Below are positions 19,167 to 29,300 of a stretch of DNA of 64,000 nucleotides, piece after piece. The translations under genes were made by a program, and so were the position numbers. Below the pieces are notes generated by a model. It did not search any database. It worked only from the letters and a program-made list of their open reading frames with translations, and was not told the origin of the DNA. This DNA comes from Pseudomonadota bacterium (GTDB lineage Bacteria; Pseudomonadota; Alphaproteobacteria; Rhizobiales; Xanthobacteraceae): positions 1 through 64,000 of the forward strand of contig JAEXYA010000014.1 in the NCBI GenBank assembly GCA_023451825.1, read 5' to 3'. The stretch's first letter is position 1. Each line of letters begins with the position of its first letter.

Positions 19167-20171
19167 ATGACGTCGCTTCCTCGCCTGTACTACGTCACGA
19201 CCGGCCTCGATGAGGCCAATGCATTTGCCACCTGGAGTGCCGTGCTCGCGCCGCTGTTCGAGCCGCGCGCAGCTGGCCCCGGCAAGAAGACCCCGACAGG
19301 CTCGGCGTCCGGCGTCATCATCGGCAACATCATCATCGCGAAGGTGACGTTCACGGCGCAGGATTTCGTCCGCGATGCAGGCCGCATCTCGGTGACGCCC
19401 GACCACCTGCTGCTGCACCTCTATATGACCGGCGGCTTCAACGGCGAGATCACCGGCCAGCAAACCATGATCGGTCCCGGCAAGGTCGCGATGATCGATC
19501 TCGCTTACCCCGTGAATACGCGCGCCTTTGCCTCCAGCACCATCTCGCTGATCGTACCGCGTATGCTGCTCGATGGCGTGCCACTGGAGACGATGAAACC
19601 GCGGCTCGATCCGTTCCGCAACGATTTGCTCGCCGCGCATATCCGCTCGCTGCAGGAACGCAGCGCCCAGCTCACCGAAGCCGATGTCGAAGCGACCGTG
19701 GGCGAGACGGTGGCTTTCCTCAAGCGCCTGCTGACGGCCGCGCCCGACGCCATGCTCGAAGCCCAGAAACAGGCCGACGAGACCATTCTCGCCCTGTCGG
19801 AAGCCGCCATCCGTGACAACCTCGCGTCACCCGATCTGTCGCCGGAATGGCTGGCGCAAAAACTCGAAATCTCGCGCGCGACGCTCTATCGCGTCTTCAC
19901 CGATCACGGCGGCATCATGAAGCATGTGCAGGAACGCCGGCTGCTCGCCGTGCAGGCCGCACTCAGCGATCCACTGGAAACGCGGCGGCTGTCAAAGCTC
20001 GCGGCCGATCTCGGCTTCAGCAGCGAAGCGCATTTCAGCCGCAGCTTCCGCACCCGTTTCGGCGTCACCGCCAGCGCCTATCGCAAGGCTCAGCGCGAGG
20101 CGTCATCGACGGTGCAGCTCACCAGCCCCGAAGTCGTGCAGCACTGGTGGATGACGGTGTCCGGCGGTTAA
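19167..20171 (+). CDS. AraC-family transcriptional regulator
   Basis: 334-residue regulator. The N-terminal ~200 residues form an AraC_binding_2-like sensing domain (including LLLHLYMTGGFNGEITG). The C-terminal domain carries two helix-turn-helix motifs: LAQKLEISRATLYRVF and the family signature AADLGFSSEAHFSRSFRTRF. The start at ATG 19167 (MTSLPRLYY) is chosen over an upstream in-frame start at 19059 whose residues look non-coding. It has no same-strand partner; possible targets are the neighbouring metC or unlinked genes. The effector cannot be predicted. Confidence 0.88.
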   Translation: MTSLPRLYYVTTGLDEANAFATWSAVLAPLFEPRAAGPGKKTPTGSASGVIIGNIIIAKVTFTAQDFVRDAGRISVTPDHLLLHLYMTGGFNGEITGQQTMIGPGKVAMIDLAYPVNTRAFASSTISLIVPRMLLDGVPLETMKPRLDPFRNDLLAAHIRSLQERSAQLTEADVEATVGETVAFLKRLLTAAPDAMLEAQKQADETILALSEAAIRDNLASPDLSPEWLAQKLEISRATLYRVFTDHGGIMKHVQERRLLAVQAALSDPLETRRLSKLAADLGFSSEAHFSRSFRTRFGVTASAYRKAQREASSTVQLTSPEVVQHWWMTVSGG

Positions 20172-20202
20172 CGCCGTCGCTGCGCTCTCTCCGCAAACTC
20201 CC

Positions 20203-20303
20203 CCTCATCCTGAGGAGCCGCGCGATTGCGCGGCGTCTCGAAGGATGGAGATACGCGCCACGGTTCGAGACGCGCGCCAACGGGCGCGCTCCTCACCATG
20301 AGG
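20203..20303. repeat. Palindromic intergenic repeat, copy 2
   Basis: About 101 bases between the convergent AraC gene and the envelope operon. Left end CCTCATCCTGAGGAG, right end GCTCCTCACCATGAGG, inner arms GTCTCGAAGGATGG and GGTTCGAGAC. Same layout as 13176-13288 with diverged arms. Again it separates two convergent transcription units. Confidence 0.8.
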
Positions 20304-20322
20304 ACGGCGGCGATTGAACCCT

Positions 20323-20661
20323 CTAGTTCGACAGCGTCTTCGAACCGGTGCCGCGGTTCTTGATGATCAACATGATGTTGCGGACATAGATGCCGGTTGC
20401 AAAGACCTGTCCGAGGATGATCACGGGCTCGCGCTTGGCGATGCCGTAGATCAGCGTCATGAACCCGCCGGCCATCGACAGGAACCAGAAGGCCATCGGG
20501 ATGACACTGGCGCCTGCGCGTTCGCTTGAAATCCACTGCACCAGAAAGCGTGCCGTGAACAGCAATTGCGCCACCAGCCCGAAGGCGAGCCAGAAGTCGA
20601 ATTTGGCGATGAAGACGTCATAGACGTAGTCGCCGAGGGCCTGGCCATAGCTGATCAGCAT
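20323..20661 (-). CDS. LABN domain small membrane protein
   Basis: 112-residue integral membrane protein with about three hydrophobic helices, matching the Lipid-A-disaccharide synthase N-terminal (LABN) family: FWLAFGLVAQLLFTARFLVQ, then SVIPMAFWFLSMAGG and FATGIYVRNIMLI. Stand-alone LABN proteins usually accompany DPM-like glycosyltransferases in lipid A or polyprenyl-sugar loci, as here. Its ATG follows the glycosyltransferase TAA with no gap, so it is co-translated. Its biochemical role is not established. Confidence 0.88.
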   Translation of the reverse strand: MLISYGQALGDYVYDVFIAKFDFWLAFGLVAQLLFTARFLVQWISSERAGASVIPMAFWFLSMAGGFMTLIYGIAKREPVIILGQVFATGIYVRNIMLIIKNRGTGSKTLSN

Positions 20662-21456
20662 TTAATTGAACTCGGTTGCGACCGGCGTCGTGCGCTTGCG
20701 GCGGATCAGCCACCACACGCCGGCCAGATCCATCAGACCCACCCAGAGCCGGTCGAAGAAGCCGTAATTCGACACGCCGGAGTGCCGCGGCCGGTCGATC
20801 ACGTCCACATAGGCAATGTCAAACCCCTCGCGGCGCACCAGCGCCGGCAGGAAGCGATGCAGACCATCGAAATATGGCAGCGACAGGAACACGTCGCGGC
20901 GGAACGCCTTCAATCCACAGCCGGTGTCGCGGGTGCCGTCCTTGAGCACGCCATTGCGCACCTTGTTGGCGATCCGCGACTGGAACTTCTTGAAGCCGGT
21001 ATCCTTGCGGCCGACGCGTTGCGCCGCCGCCAAGCCGACGCGCCCGCCGCCATCGGCAATCGCCGAAATCAGGTTCGGCAGGAAAGCCGGATTGTTCTGC
21101 CCGTCGCCATCCAGCGTCGCGACAATGCCGCCGCGGGCATGGCGCACCCCGGTGCGCACCGCGGCCGACTGGCCCGACGAGGCCGCATGATCGATCCGCC
21201 GCAGGTTTTCGCGCGACTGCATCAATTCAGCCAGCAGCACCGGCGTCCGATCGGTCGATCCGTCATTCACATAGATGATTTCGTAAGCCCAACGCCCATC
21301 CAGCGCCGCCGCGATCTCGGCGATCAGTGGCGCGACATTGCCCTCCTCGTTGCGCACGGGCACGACGATGGAGACCTCGATGGGTGAGACATCAGCAGCG
21401 GACAAAACAGGGCTCTTGGTTGGCGGACTGCTGCGGGAACTTGTCGCAGCGGCCAC
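20662..21456 (-). CDS. Family 2 glycosyltransferase, polyprenyl-phosphate (DPM/ArnC-like)
   Basis: GT2 enzyme that should transfer a sugar from a nucleotide donor to a polyprenyl phosphate on the cytoplasmic face. Core motifs: VSIVVPVRNEEGNV, YVNDGSTDRT, the metal site LDGDGQNNP, and a C-terminal hydrophobic anchor LWVGLMDLAGVWWL. The start is uncertain: there is no ATG before the conserved core, so I propose GTG at 21456, with TTG at 21405 as an alternative. The long frame upstream of this is only a shadow of the PAP2 gene. It probably supplies the lipid-linked sugar used by the ArnT-like protein two genes upstream. Confidence 0.85.
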   Translation of the reverse strand: MAAATSSRSSPPTKSPVLSAADVSPIEVSIVVPVRNEEGNVAPLIAEIAAALDGRWAYEIIYVNDGSTDRTPVLLAELMQSRENLRRIDHAASSGQSAAVRTGVRHARGGIVATLDGDGQNNPAFLPNLISAIADGGGRVGLAAAQRVGRKDTGFKKFQSRIANKVRNGVLKDGTRDTGCGLKAFRRDVFLSLPYFDGLHRFLPALVRREGFDIAYVDVIDRPRHSGVSNYGFFDRLWVGLMDLAGVWWLIRRKRTTPVATEFN

Positions 21457-21470
21457 GCGAAGACGGCTTA

Positions 21471-22295
21471 TTATGGGGCGATCGCCTCGCGGGCAACCCT
21501 CTTCACATGGGCCGCGGACGGCCCCGGCAGCGGGTCGATATGGCCCCCGGGCCGGATGATGAAGGCCAGATGCCGAGCCGCGAACCAGTAACGCACCGCC
21601 ATGGCCACGATCCAGCCCAGCAGCCCGCCACCCACCACGTCGCTCGGGTGATGCGCCAGCAGAACCAGCCGGCTGCAGCAGATGATTACGGCATAGGCGA
21701 TCATCACCGCCCGCAGCCGCGGCCACAGCGCCGCCACGGCGAAGGCCAGCGCAAAACTGGTGGTCGCATGGCCCGACGGGAAGCTCGCATAGATCTCGGA
21801 CCAGGCGAAATGCTTGTAGTGGAACGCATTGGCGGCACCGCCGACAAAGGGGCGTCCGCGGCCAATGATTCCCTTCAGCACTTCGCCGAGCATCACGGCC
21901 AGCAATACGGTGAGGAAGATGTACTGCACGCGGGTGCCGACGCTCAGCCAGATCGCTTGCGACATGCCGCGCAACCGCGGTGCCAGCAGCAGGATGACAA
22001 TCAGCAGGCCGAACAGCGCCCACAGCACATATTCGGATTTGCCGAAATCTGTCACGATACGCAGCGGCCACAGGCCGGCGGTGCCGCGCGCCGGCATCAG
22101 CGTGATCTCATAAGCGTCGAGCAGAAACATCAGCGCCATGATGACGATCGCCGTCAGCGCGCCAAAGGCAAGCGAACGCTTCGCCCAATGTCGCGCAGCG
22201 TCAGCGCGCCGCGAATGCGACGGCGCGCGAACCAGTTGCGCCAGCGCCTGCCAAAGGATGGTCCCGAGTTGCGCAGCGTAACCCGGCGCCGCCAT
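21471..22295 (-). CDS. PAP2-family membrane phosphatase
   Basis: Integral membrane phosphatase with all three PAP2 motifs: K-x6-RP (KGIIGRGRP), PSGH (SFPSGHATTSF) and SR-x5-H-x3-D (SRLVLLAHHPSDV). At 274 residues with about six helices it could be an undecaprenyl-pyrophosphate phosphatase or a lipid A phosphatase of the LpxE/LpxF type; the lipid A context favours the latter slightly. The ATG shares one base with the TGA of the ArnT-like gene (TGATG), indicating translational coupling. Confidence 0.92.
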   Translation of the reverse strand: MAAPGYAAQLGTILWQALAQLVRAPSHSRRADAARHWAKRSLAFGALTAIVIMALMFLLDAYEITLMPARGTAGLWPLRIVTDFGKSEYVLWALFGLLIVILLLAPRLRGMSQAIWLSVGTRVQYIFLTVLLAVMLGEVLKGIIGRGRPFVGGAANAFHYKHFAWSEIYASFPSGHATTSFALAFAVAALWPRLRAVMIAYAVIICCSRLVLLAHHPSDVVGGGLLGWIVAMAVRYWFAARHLAFIIRPGGHIDPLPGPSAAHVKRVAREAIAP

Positions 22296-24037
22296 CACTG
22301 GGTGCCTTCGGAGCGGAAGACAGCAATCGAGACGGCCTTGCCCTGCGAATAGTTATAGCCCTCGATCCGCGTGAACATGTTGTAGCGCAGCCCGATCGCA
22401 TCGGCGCGCTGCGCGAATTGGCGCTCCTGCCTATATTCGACCAGAGCGAAACGACAGCTGCCCTGCCCGAGGAAATCGGCTGCGCCCGCGCCGTCCGTCA
22501 ATTCGGTGCCGGTGCCGGCCATGAAGACGAGGCTCGGCTCGTGATAGCCGGCCGCAGCGGCCTTTGGCGCCACGCAGACGACCGTGCGCAACGCCCGCGC
22601 CAGATGGACACTCGGAAAAGCCGGCCGCAGCGACGGCAGGAATACCGCGTAGAACGCGATGCTCATGAAGAATGCCGCGACAATGCCCGAGAGCAGCGAG
22701 CGCTCGGCGCGGTTGTGGTCATACATCATCCAGGCGAACAGGCCGAACACAAGCGCGCCGGCTGCAAAAGGCCAGGCCAGGAACATCGGATGCCGCACCA
22801 CGGCCACCGAGCCCACCAGCGCGCCGACGGCCGCCAGCACCGGAATCGCGAACCACCAGGCCGAGCCGCGGCTGAGCCAGTTCCGCGCCAGCACCCGGCG
22901 CTCCATGGCGCCGACGATGAGAATGGCGATGGCCGGATAGAGCGGCAGCACATAATGCGGCAGCTTGGTCATCACCAGCTCGAACACGATCCAGGACGGC
23001 ACCAGCCAGGCCAGCAGGAACTGGGCCCCCGGCTCGCGCCGCGCCCGCCAAATCGCCGGCGCGGCCATGCCGGCCAGCGGCGCGCCGGGCCAGAACGTCA
23101 CCCAGAACAGCAGGAAATAGGTGCCCGGAGGCGCGCCATGGGATTCCTGCGCCTGCAGCTTGCTCAGCATGTCGCCGCCGAGCGAATCCTGGAAGAAGCT
23201 CTGCCCGGCCTTGAGATAGATCGCCACGAACCACGGCAGCACCAGCAGCAGCGCCCACGGAAGGCCGGCCAGCGGCTTCAGGCGGCCGAGCCAGCCCACC
23301 GAGCGATCCATGACGCCGAGCACCAGAATGGTGAAGCCGACGAACATCAGGATCAGCGGCCCCTTGACTAGGATGCTGATCGCCATGCCGGTCCAGAACA
23401 TGAAGGGGTCGAGCCAGCCGCCCTGCTTGTTGTCCTCGCCGCGCTGCCAGGCGAGATAGACCCGCGCCATGGCGCCCATCACCATCATCACGGTGAGCAG
23501 CAGCATGGCGTCGGTCTTGGCCATGCGGGCTTCGACATTCAGCAGCACCGAGCTGCACATGATCAGGCCGGCCAGCACCGCGCCGCGGCGGGTCACGAAA
23601 GCCAGCGCGGTCCAGTAGGTCAGCAGCACCGCGCCGATGGCGCCGAGCAGCGACGGCACCCGGTAAAGCCAGATGCGGATTTCGGCATTGGGCACGCCGA
23701 GCCGGTCGGCGACCTCCACGACGGCCGCCTGCATCCAGTAGATGCCCACGGGCTTCTTGTAGCGGACCTCGTCCTGGAACCGGATATCGACGAAATCGCC
23801 GCTTTCGACCATCTGCTTGGTCGCCTGGGCGAAGCGCGACTCGTCGCGGTCGATCGGCGGGATGGTGAAGAAGCCGGACAGAAAGAACAGCAGGCTGACG
23901 AGCGCCAGAAAGGCGACCGCCCGGCCGTGGCTCAGGGTGACGAAATCCAGCACGCGCGCGAGCACATTGCCCGGATCGACGCGGGTTTTTTCTTCGCGGG
24001 GGGCGCCAAAGCGGGGTCTGTATTCGGTCTCAGCCAT
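22295..24037 (-). CDS. ArnT-like glycosyltransferase (GT39/GT83)
   Basis: 580-residue polytopic membrane glycosyltransferase of the ArnT/PMT type. Following the first helix is the conserved acidic loop PPIDRDESRFAQATKQM, whose Asp and Glu are expected to be catalytic, and then RYKKPVGIYWMQA. About 12 hydrophobic segments are visible. These proteins move a sugar from a polyprenyl phosphate carrier to lipid A or another surface glycan. ATG 24037 gives a short cytoplasmic N-terminus; the frame upstream to 24133 is poor. It lies 52 bases after pbpC. The sugar (aminoarabinose, galacturonic acid or mannose) cannot be told. Confidence 0.9.
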   Translation of the reverse strand: MAETEYRPRFGAPREEKTRVDPGNVLARVLDFVTLSHGRAVAFLALVSLLFFLSGFFTIPPIDRDESRFAQATKQMVESGDFVDIRFQDEVRYKKPVGIYWMQAAVVEVADRLGVPNAEIRIWLYRVPSLLGAIGAVLLTYWTALAFVTRRGAVLAGLIMCSSVLLNVEARMAKTDAMLLLTVMMVMGAMARVYLAWQRGEDNKQGGWLDPFMFWTGMAISILVKGPLILMFVGFTILVLGVMDRSVGWLGRLKPLAGLPWALLLVLPWFVAIYLKAGQSFFQDSLGGDMLSKLQAQESHGAPPGTYFLLFWVTFWPGAPLAGMAAPAIWRARREPGAQFLLAWLVPSWIVFELVMTKLPHYVLPLYPAIAILIVGAMERRVLARNWLSRGSAWWFAIPVLAAVGALVGSVAVVRHPMFLAWPFAAGALVFGLFAWMMYDHNRAERSLLSGIVAAFFMSIAFYAVFLPSLRPAFPSVHLARALRTVVCVAPKAAAAGYHEPSLVFMAGTGTELTDGAGAADFLGQGSCRFALVEYRQERQFAQRADAIGLRYNMFTRIEGYNYSQGKAVSIAVFRSEGTQ

Positions 24038-24089
24038 ATGGCTGTCGCATACGCTGAAACCGCCACGCTCACAACCAGTTAGCCGGGCC

Positions 24090-26303
24090 TCACTGAATTC
24101 TGACCACAACTGTGTCCGCGGCGCCCATGGCATCCATGACGGTCAGGCGGACAAAGCCGGGACCGGGCGGATCGACCAGCCGCTGGCGCCGCGAGTCCAG
24201 CTCACCGGCGGCCATGCCATTGACCAGCACGGTCATCGGCATCACCCCGCCCGCCACCTTGACCGGGACCGACGAGAACTGCCCCTCGCCGCCGCTGGCG
24301 TCGATCCGGGAGCCATTGAGCGGGAACTGGATATGCAAAGCTTGTTCGCTGCCCGCCCGGATCAGGTCGCCAGCCGGACGGAACCGGCGCAGCGGCAGCG
24401 GGAGTTTTGCGTTGCTCGCCATCAGCGTGCCCTTGGGCGCGCGCGGAAGCGGCGCCGGCAGCTTGCCGGTGCGGGCGAACGCGTCGAACAGGATCGGCGC
24501 TGCGGCGATACGCCCGACCAGTCCAGGCACCGGCGCGCCATCGGGCCGGCCGACCCAGACGCCGATGGTCATGCGGCCGTCAAAACCGACGGACCAAGCG
24601 TCGCGGTAGCCATAACTGGTGCCGGTCTTGAAGGCGATCCGGTTATGGGCGGCGTTTTCCGGCGGCGGCGTGCCAAGCAAAACATTGCCGACCTGCCAGG
24701 CTGCAACCGGCTCCATCAGCCGCAAGGTCTCGCGATCGTCGCCGCCATTCGCCTGCATCAATTCGCGCAGCGGTTTCACGCTGCCGAGGCGGGCAACGCC
24801 CGTATAGAGCTGGACGAGGTCATGCAGCGTCACGCCGACGCCGCCGAGCCCCATGGCAAGGCCAGGCGCCTCGCCCGCCGGCAAAACGAGGCTGCCGCCG
24901 GCCTGTTTCAGCCGCGAGCTGAAACGCGAGGCGCCGACGCGCTCGAGCAGCGCGATGGTCGGCACGTTCAATGAGAGCTGCAGCGCCTTGCGCACCGGCA
25001 CCGTCCCCTGGAACGTCATGTCAAAGTTTTCCGGCGCATAGGCGCCGAAGCGCGCCGGGCGATCGTCGATCAGGCTATCCGGATGGATGAAACCATCCTC
25101 GAAGGCGAGGCCATAGATGAAAGGTTTTAGCGTCGAGCCGGGCGATCGCACCGCGCGGGTCATGTCCACCTGCCCGGCCCGGCGATCGTCGAAATAGTCG
25201 GCCGAGCCCACATGGGCGAGAACCTCACCGCTGTCATTATCGACGGCGAGCATGCCGATGGAGATACTGTTGCCGAGCGCCGTCGCGCGATCCTTCGCCA
25301 AGGTCTCCAGCGCTTGCTGGATGCCGGCATCGAGCGATGTTCTGATGATCGGCACATCCTTGCGCAGTGACGCCGCCTGATCCGCCGAATGCGGCGCCAG
25401 GATCGGCATCGGCTTGCGCCATTTCGGCACGCTGACGGCCTTGGCCTGCATCGCATCGGCATTGGAGACGCGCCCCTCGCCGACCATGCGCTCCAGCACC
25501 CGGTCGCGCGCGACGCGGGCATTGCCCGGGTGACGGTCCAGCCGACGATGCTCGGGCGACTGCGGCAGCGCCACCAGCAACGCGGATTCTGCGAGCGACA
25601 ACCGCTTCGGCTCCTTGCCGAAATAGGCGATGGAGGCTGCGCGAACACCTTCCAGATTGCCGCCGAACGGCGCCAGCGTCAGATAGAGGTCGAGGATCTG
25701 CTCCTTGGACATCTGCCGTTCGAGCTGTAGCGCGCGCACGGCCTGGCGGATTTTCGCATGGATCGAGCGCTCGCGCCGCGGCTCCAGCAATCGCGCCACC
25801 TGCATGGTGATGGTGGAGCCGCCGGAGACGATCTCGCCACGCGTCACCAACTGAAACGCCGCACGCCCAAGCGCCAGGGGATCGACGCCGTGATGCTCGT
25901 AAAAGCGTTTGTCCTCATAGCCGAGCAGGATGTTGAGATAGCCGGGATCGACGGATGAACTCGCCGTCACCGGCAGCCGCCAGCGCCCGTCCGCCATCGC
26001 ATAGGCCCGCAGGAGCTTGCCGTTGCGATCGACGACGGTGGTGGAGACGATCCGGGCTTTCTCGAGCGGGATCGGACCGAGGGAATGGACATAGGCGGCG
26101 ATGGCAGCGGTGGTGATGGCTGCAATGACCACGACACCAAGCGCTGCGCGCTTTATGAAACGCCATCCTTTCCCGCCGTCATTGCGAGGAGCGAAGCGAC
26201 GAAGCAATCCAGTCCTTGGCCCAGAACTGGATTGTTTCGCCGAGGGAATTGGCTTTGCCAATTCCCCATGGCTCGCAATGACGGCTGCGGGATCCTTCCT
26301 CAT
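24090..26303 (-). CDS. pbpC: Penicillin-binding protein 1C with a repeat-encoded N-terminus
   Basis: Bifunctional murein synthase. TM helix at ~residues 50-72; GT51 domain with catalytic Glu130 (YEDKRFYEHHG) and SGGSTITMQ; transpeptidase motifs SxxK at Ser390 (SPGSTLKPF), SxN at 444-446 and KTGTS at 559-563; C-terminal BiPBP_C domain. The ATG at 26303 overlaps the alpha-2-macroglobulin TGA by 4 bases (ATGA). No later start precedes the TM helix. Residues 7-43 are entirely encoded by a 111-bp palindromic repeat (26175-26285), so the cytoplasmic N-terminus is a repeat-derived insertion kept in frame. Co-transcription with the macroglobulin is a conserved bacterial arrangement. Confidence 0.94.
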   Translation of the reverse strand: MRKDPAAVIASHGELAKPIPSAKQSSSGPRTGLLRRFAPRNDGGKGWRFIKRAALGVVVIAAITTAAIAAYVHSLGPIPLEKARIVSTTVVDRNGKLLRAYAMADGRWRLPVTASSSVDPGYLNILLGYEDKRFYEHHGVDPLALGRAAFQLVTRGEIVSGGSTITMQVARLLEPRRERSIHAKIRQAVRALQLERQMSKEQILDLYLTLAPFGGNLEGVRAASIAYFGKEPKRLSLAESALLVALPQSPEHRRLDRHPGNARVARDRVLERMVGEGRVSNADAMQAKAVSVPKWRKPMPILAPHSADQAASLRKDVPIIRTSLDAGIQQALETLAKDRATALGNSISIGMLAVDNDSGEVLAHVGSADYFDDRRAGQVDMTRAVRSPGSTLKPFIYGLAFEDGFIHPDSLIDDRPARFGAYAPENFDMTFQGTVPVRKALQLSLNVPTIALLERVGASRFSSRLKQAGGSLVLPAGEAPGLAMGLGGVGVTLHDLVQLYTGVARLGSVKPLRELMQANGGDDRETLRLMEPVAAWQVGNVLLGTPPPENAAHNRIAFKTGTSYGYRDAWSVGFDGRMTIGVWVGRPDGAPVPGLVGRIAAAPILFDAFARTGKLPAPLPRAPKGTLMASNAKLPLPLRRFRPAGDLIRAGSEQALHIQFPLNGSRIDASGGEGQFSSVPVKVAGGVMPMTVLVNGMAAGELDSRRQRLVDPPGPGFVRLTVMDAMGAADTVVVRIQ
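26175..26285. repeat. Palindromic repeat inserted inside the 5' end of pbpC
   Basis: 111-bp element with perfect 14-bp ends GCCGTCATTGCGAG / CTCGCAATGACGGC and inner arms AATCCAG / CTGGATT. The GTCATTGCGAGGAGCGAAG type is a widespread dispersed repeat in many proteobacteria. Here it lies wholly within coding sequence. Its length is a multiple of three, and in the pbpC frame it reads through without a stop, yielding ASHGELAKPIPSAKQSSS and related residues. Confidence 0.88.
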
Positions 26304-29300
26304 TTCGCCTTCGCGACCTCGACGCTGCCCGTCCCCGTCCGCCCGTAACGCGAGGGATTATACATGTCCTCGACGCCCGCCTGCGGCAGCACGTATCGCC
26401 CTGGCGGCACCGCGCGCACGATATAGGCCACCGTGAACACCGCCTTGTCATTGGCCTTGCGATCGATGGCTGCGGTGAAGCGGTCGTCGCGGAATTCGGT
26501 GTTGGCCGCTTCCACGCCGTCCTCGATCCAGTCCAGCGTACCGCTGTCGCCCGACGACACCAGATGCGGATTGTCGATCTCGAAACCGGCCGGCAGATAA
26601 TCGGCCACCATGATGTGCCCGTATTCCGGCTTGGCTTCGGTGATCTTCAAGACCACGGCGAAACGGTCGTTCTGTTTCGCCTTGGTGACATCGGCCGGCG
26701 TGCCGTCGAGCCTGTGATAGCTGCGCTCGATCTTGAAGCCGTTCGATGCCGCCGGCTCCGGCGTCACCGGCGCGCCGGTGACCGACACCACAGCCAGGAT
26801 CGGCGTCTCGCCGGTATTGGTGATCTTGATCGGTACGCCGGCAAGCTCCGCCGCCTGGTAGCTGCGATAGAGCGCGCTCTTCACCGCCGCGCCATTGACG
26901 TCGAGCGACAGCGTGTTGGCCTCCTTGGCCAGCGCCCGCGACGCCAGCACCAGCCACGCATTCTCCTGCGTCGAGGTGAACGGCGTCAGCCCGCGCGCGG
27001 CTTCGACACGCTGGACCGCCTGGGTCAGCGTTGCCCGCGGGGCGTTGCCTTCGCTGGCCAATGAGACCAGTGCCGCCGCATCGCGCAGGGCCGAGCCGAA
27101 ATCGGTGCGACCGAATTCGATCACCGGCTTCGGCTTCAGGCTTTCCACCGCCGCACCGTAAACGCGTTCCGCACGCACACGGTCGCCGACCAGCGCCAGC
27201 GCCGCAGCGAGCTGCGACTTGGCGATGGGCGTGGCGAGATTGGTCAGCTTGGTGTCGGCGAGATAGCGGAGGTCGCCGATCGGCGCGGTGCCGTTCTTGG
27301 CCAGCACATAGAGGCCATAGGCGAGTTCGCGGCCGCCGTCCTTCTCCGGCTCCTGCGCATTGACCACCGAGTTGCGCACGCGATCCAGCGCCGCGCGGAA
27401 CAAGACATCCGGCACCGCAAAGCCTTTTTCACGCGCGCGGGTCAGGAAGTCGGTGACATAGGCATCGAGCCACGGATCGTCGCCGCCCGACGACCACAGG
27501 CCGAACGAGCCATTCGAGCCCTGCCGCGCCAGCAGCCGGTCGATCGAATCCTTGATGCGCTGATCGACCGAGGTATCCATCGCCAGATGCGCGCCGGCTG
27601 CGAGATCATTGACGTAAAGCAGCGGCATCGCGCGGCTGGTGATCTGTTCAGTGCAGCCATAGGGATAGCGGTCGAGCGCCTTCAGGATGGTGGCAGCATC
27701 CAGCGCCGTGGACAGGCTCGCCGACAGCGACACACCGCCGGTGCCCGGGATGAGATCGGTGAACATGTCCGACGTCAGCGTCAGGCTCTCGCCCTTCGCC
27801 AGCGTGCGGATGGAACGCCGCGCGAGAATCTGCGTGGCCGGTTTGACGTCGAGTTCGTAATGCCGCGCCAGCGTCAGCCCGTTCGGGCCCTTGATGTCCA
27901 CGTCGATAGTGGCTCGCCCGGCCCCCGCCGCATCCAACGCCAGCGCCATCGACGTCCGCTGCTTGGCAGCAAGTTTGACGGTGGTGGACGGATTGCCCGT
28001 GACCTTCACCGGCCCCGATGTCTTCACGCTGAGCGTATAATCACCGGCTGCACCTTCGACATTGTCGAGATCGAAGGACATCGTCCCCTTGTCCCCCGAC
28101 AGCAGGAACCGCGGCAGCGTCGCCGTCAGCACGACGGGATCACGCACGGTGACATCCACATTGGCCCGACCAAGTTTCGTCGCGGTCCACGCCACCGCCA
28201 TCACCCGCGCCGTGCCGGCGAATTCCGGAATCTCGAAATCGATCTCCGCCGTGCCATCGGACTTCACGGTGACAATGCCCGAATACAGTGCCAACGGCTT
28301 CTGCGTCGGCGGCGAGCCCGTCAGCTCGGCACCCGCGCTATCGCCGCCGGTGCGCAACTGGCCACGCGTGCCCTGCATGCCGTCGATGAGCTGCCCGTAG
28401 AGATCCCGAATCTCGGACGTCATCCGACGCTGGCCCAGATAATATTCATCCGGCGCGGGTGGCTTGTAATTGGTCAGGTTGAGGATGCCGACATCCACGG
28501 CCGCCACTACGACCTTGGCGTCCTCTCCCGGATTGAGGCCGCCCAGCTTGACCGGCAGCTTAAGAGTGGAACTCGGGCGAACCAGCGCTGGCGGGGTCAA
28601 AGCGACCTCGAGGGTCCGCGCCTTCTTGTCGATCCCGAACCATTTGAGACCGATCGCGCGGCCGGGCATGCGTGCCGCTGTGCTGTCCAATGGCCGCCGC
28701 AAAGTTGCCACCACATATGCGCCCGTTCCCCAGTCCTTCCCGACCGGAAGCGTGACTTTCGAGGCGCCTTTTTTGACCGAAATGCTGGTCGTCGTCAGCA
28801 GCCGGTCGCCGATCACATTGACGGTCAGACGACCGGCGGTGCGTGCGTTGACCGACACGGTCATCGTCTCGCCCGCTGCATATTCCGGCTTATCGATGGA
28901 TGTTTCGAGCAAATCCGGCGTATCCGCGCTGCCGTCCGAATACCAGCCGACATCGAACTGCACCGACGTCACCGGCCCATCCGCCTCATTGGCCTTCACA
29001 TCCAGCCGATAACGTCCCGGCTGCGGCTGCAACGAAATCCGCGACGGCTTGTCAGCGGCAACAGTGAGATCGCCATCGGACACACGCTTGGTGGACTTGA
29101 TCGGCTCGTAATCCCATGAGGAATTCTGCCGATACCATTGATATCTTGATTCAATTTTCAACAGCTCATAGCGCAGCCCACCGCGCGCCATCGCCGTTCC
29201 TTCCGGCGACACGACCACGATGTCAAAGCCCGCATTGTCCCCCTCAGGAACATTCTTGTCCTTGAACAGTGGCTTCACGCCGATCATCGGCGCCGACGGC

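Noticed and set aside
13176..20303. Palindromic repeats as a CRISPR array
   Set aside because: The copies are 7 kb apart, about 100 bases long and internally symmetric, with no spacer series or cas genes.
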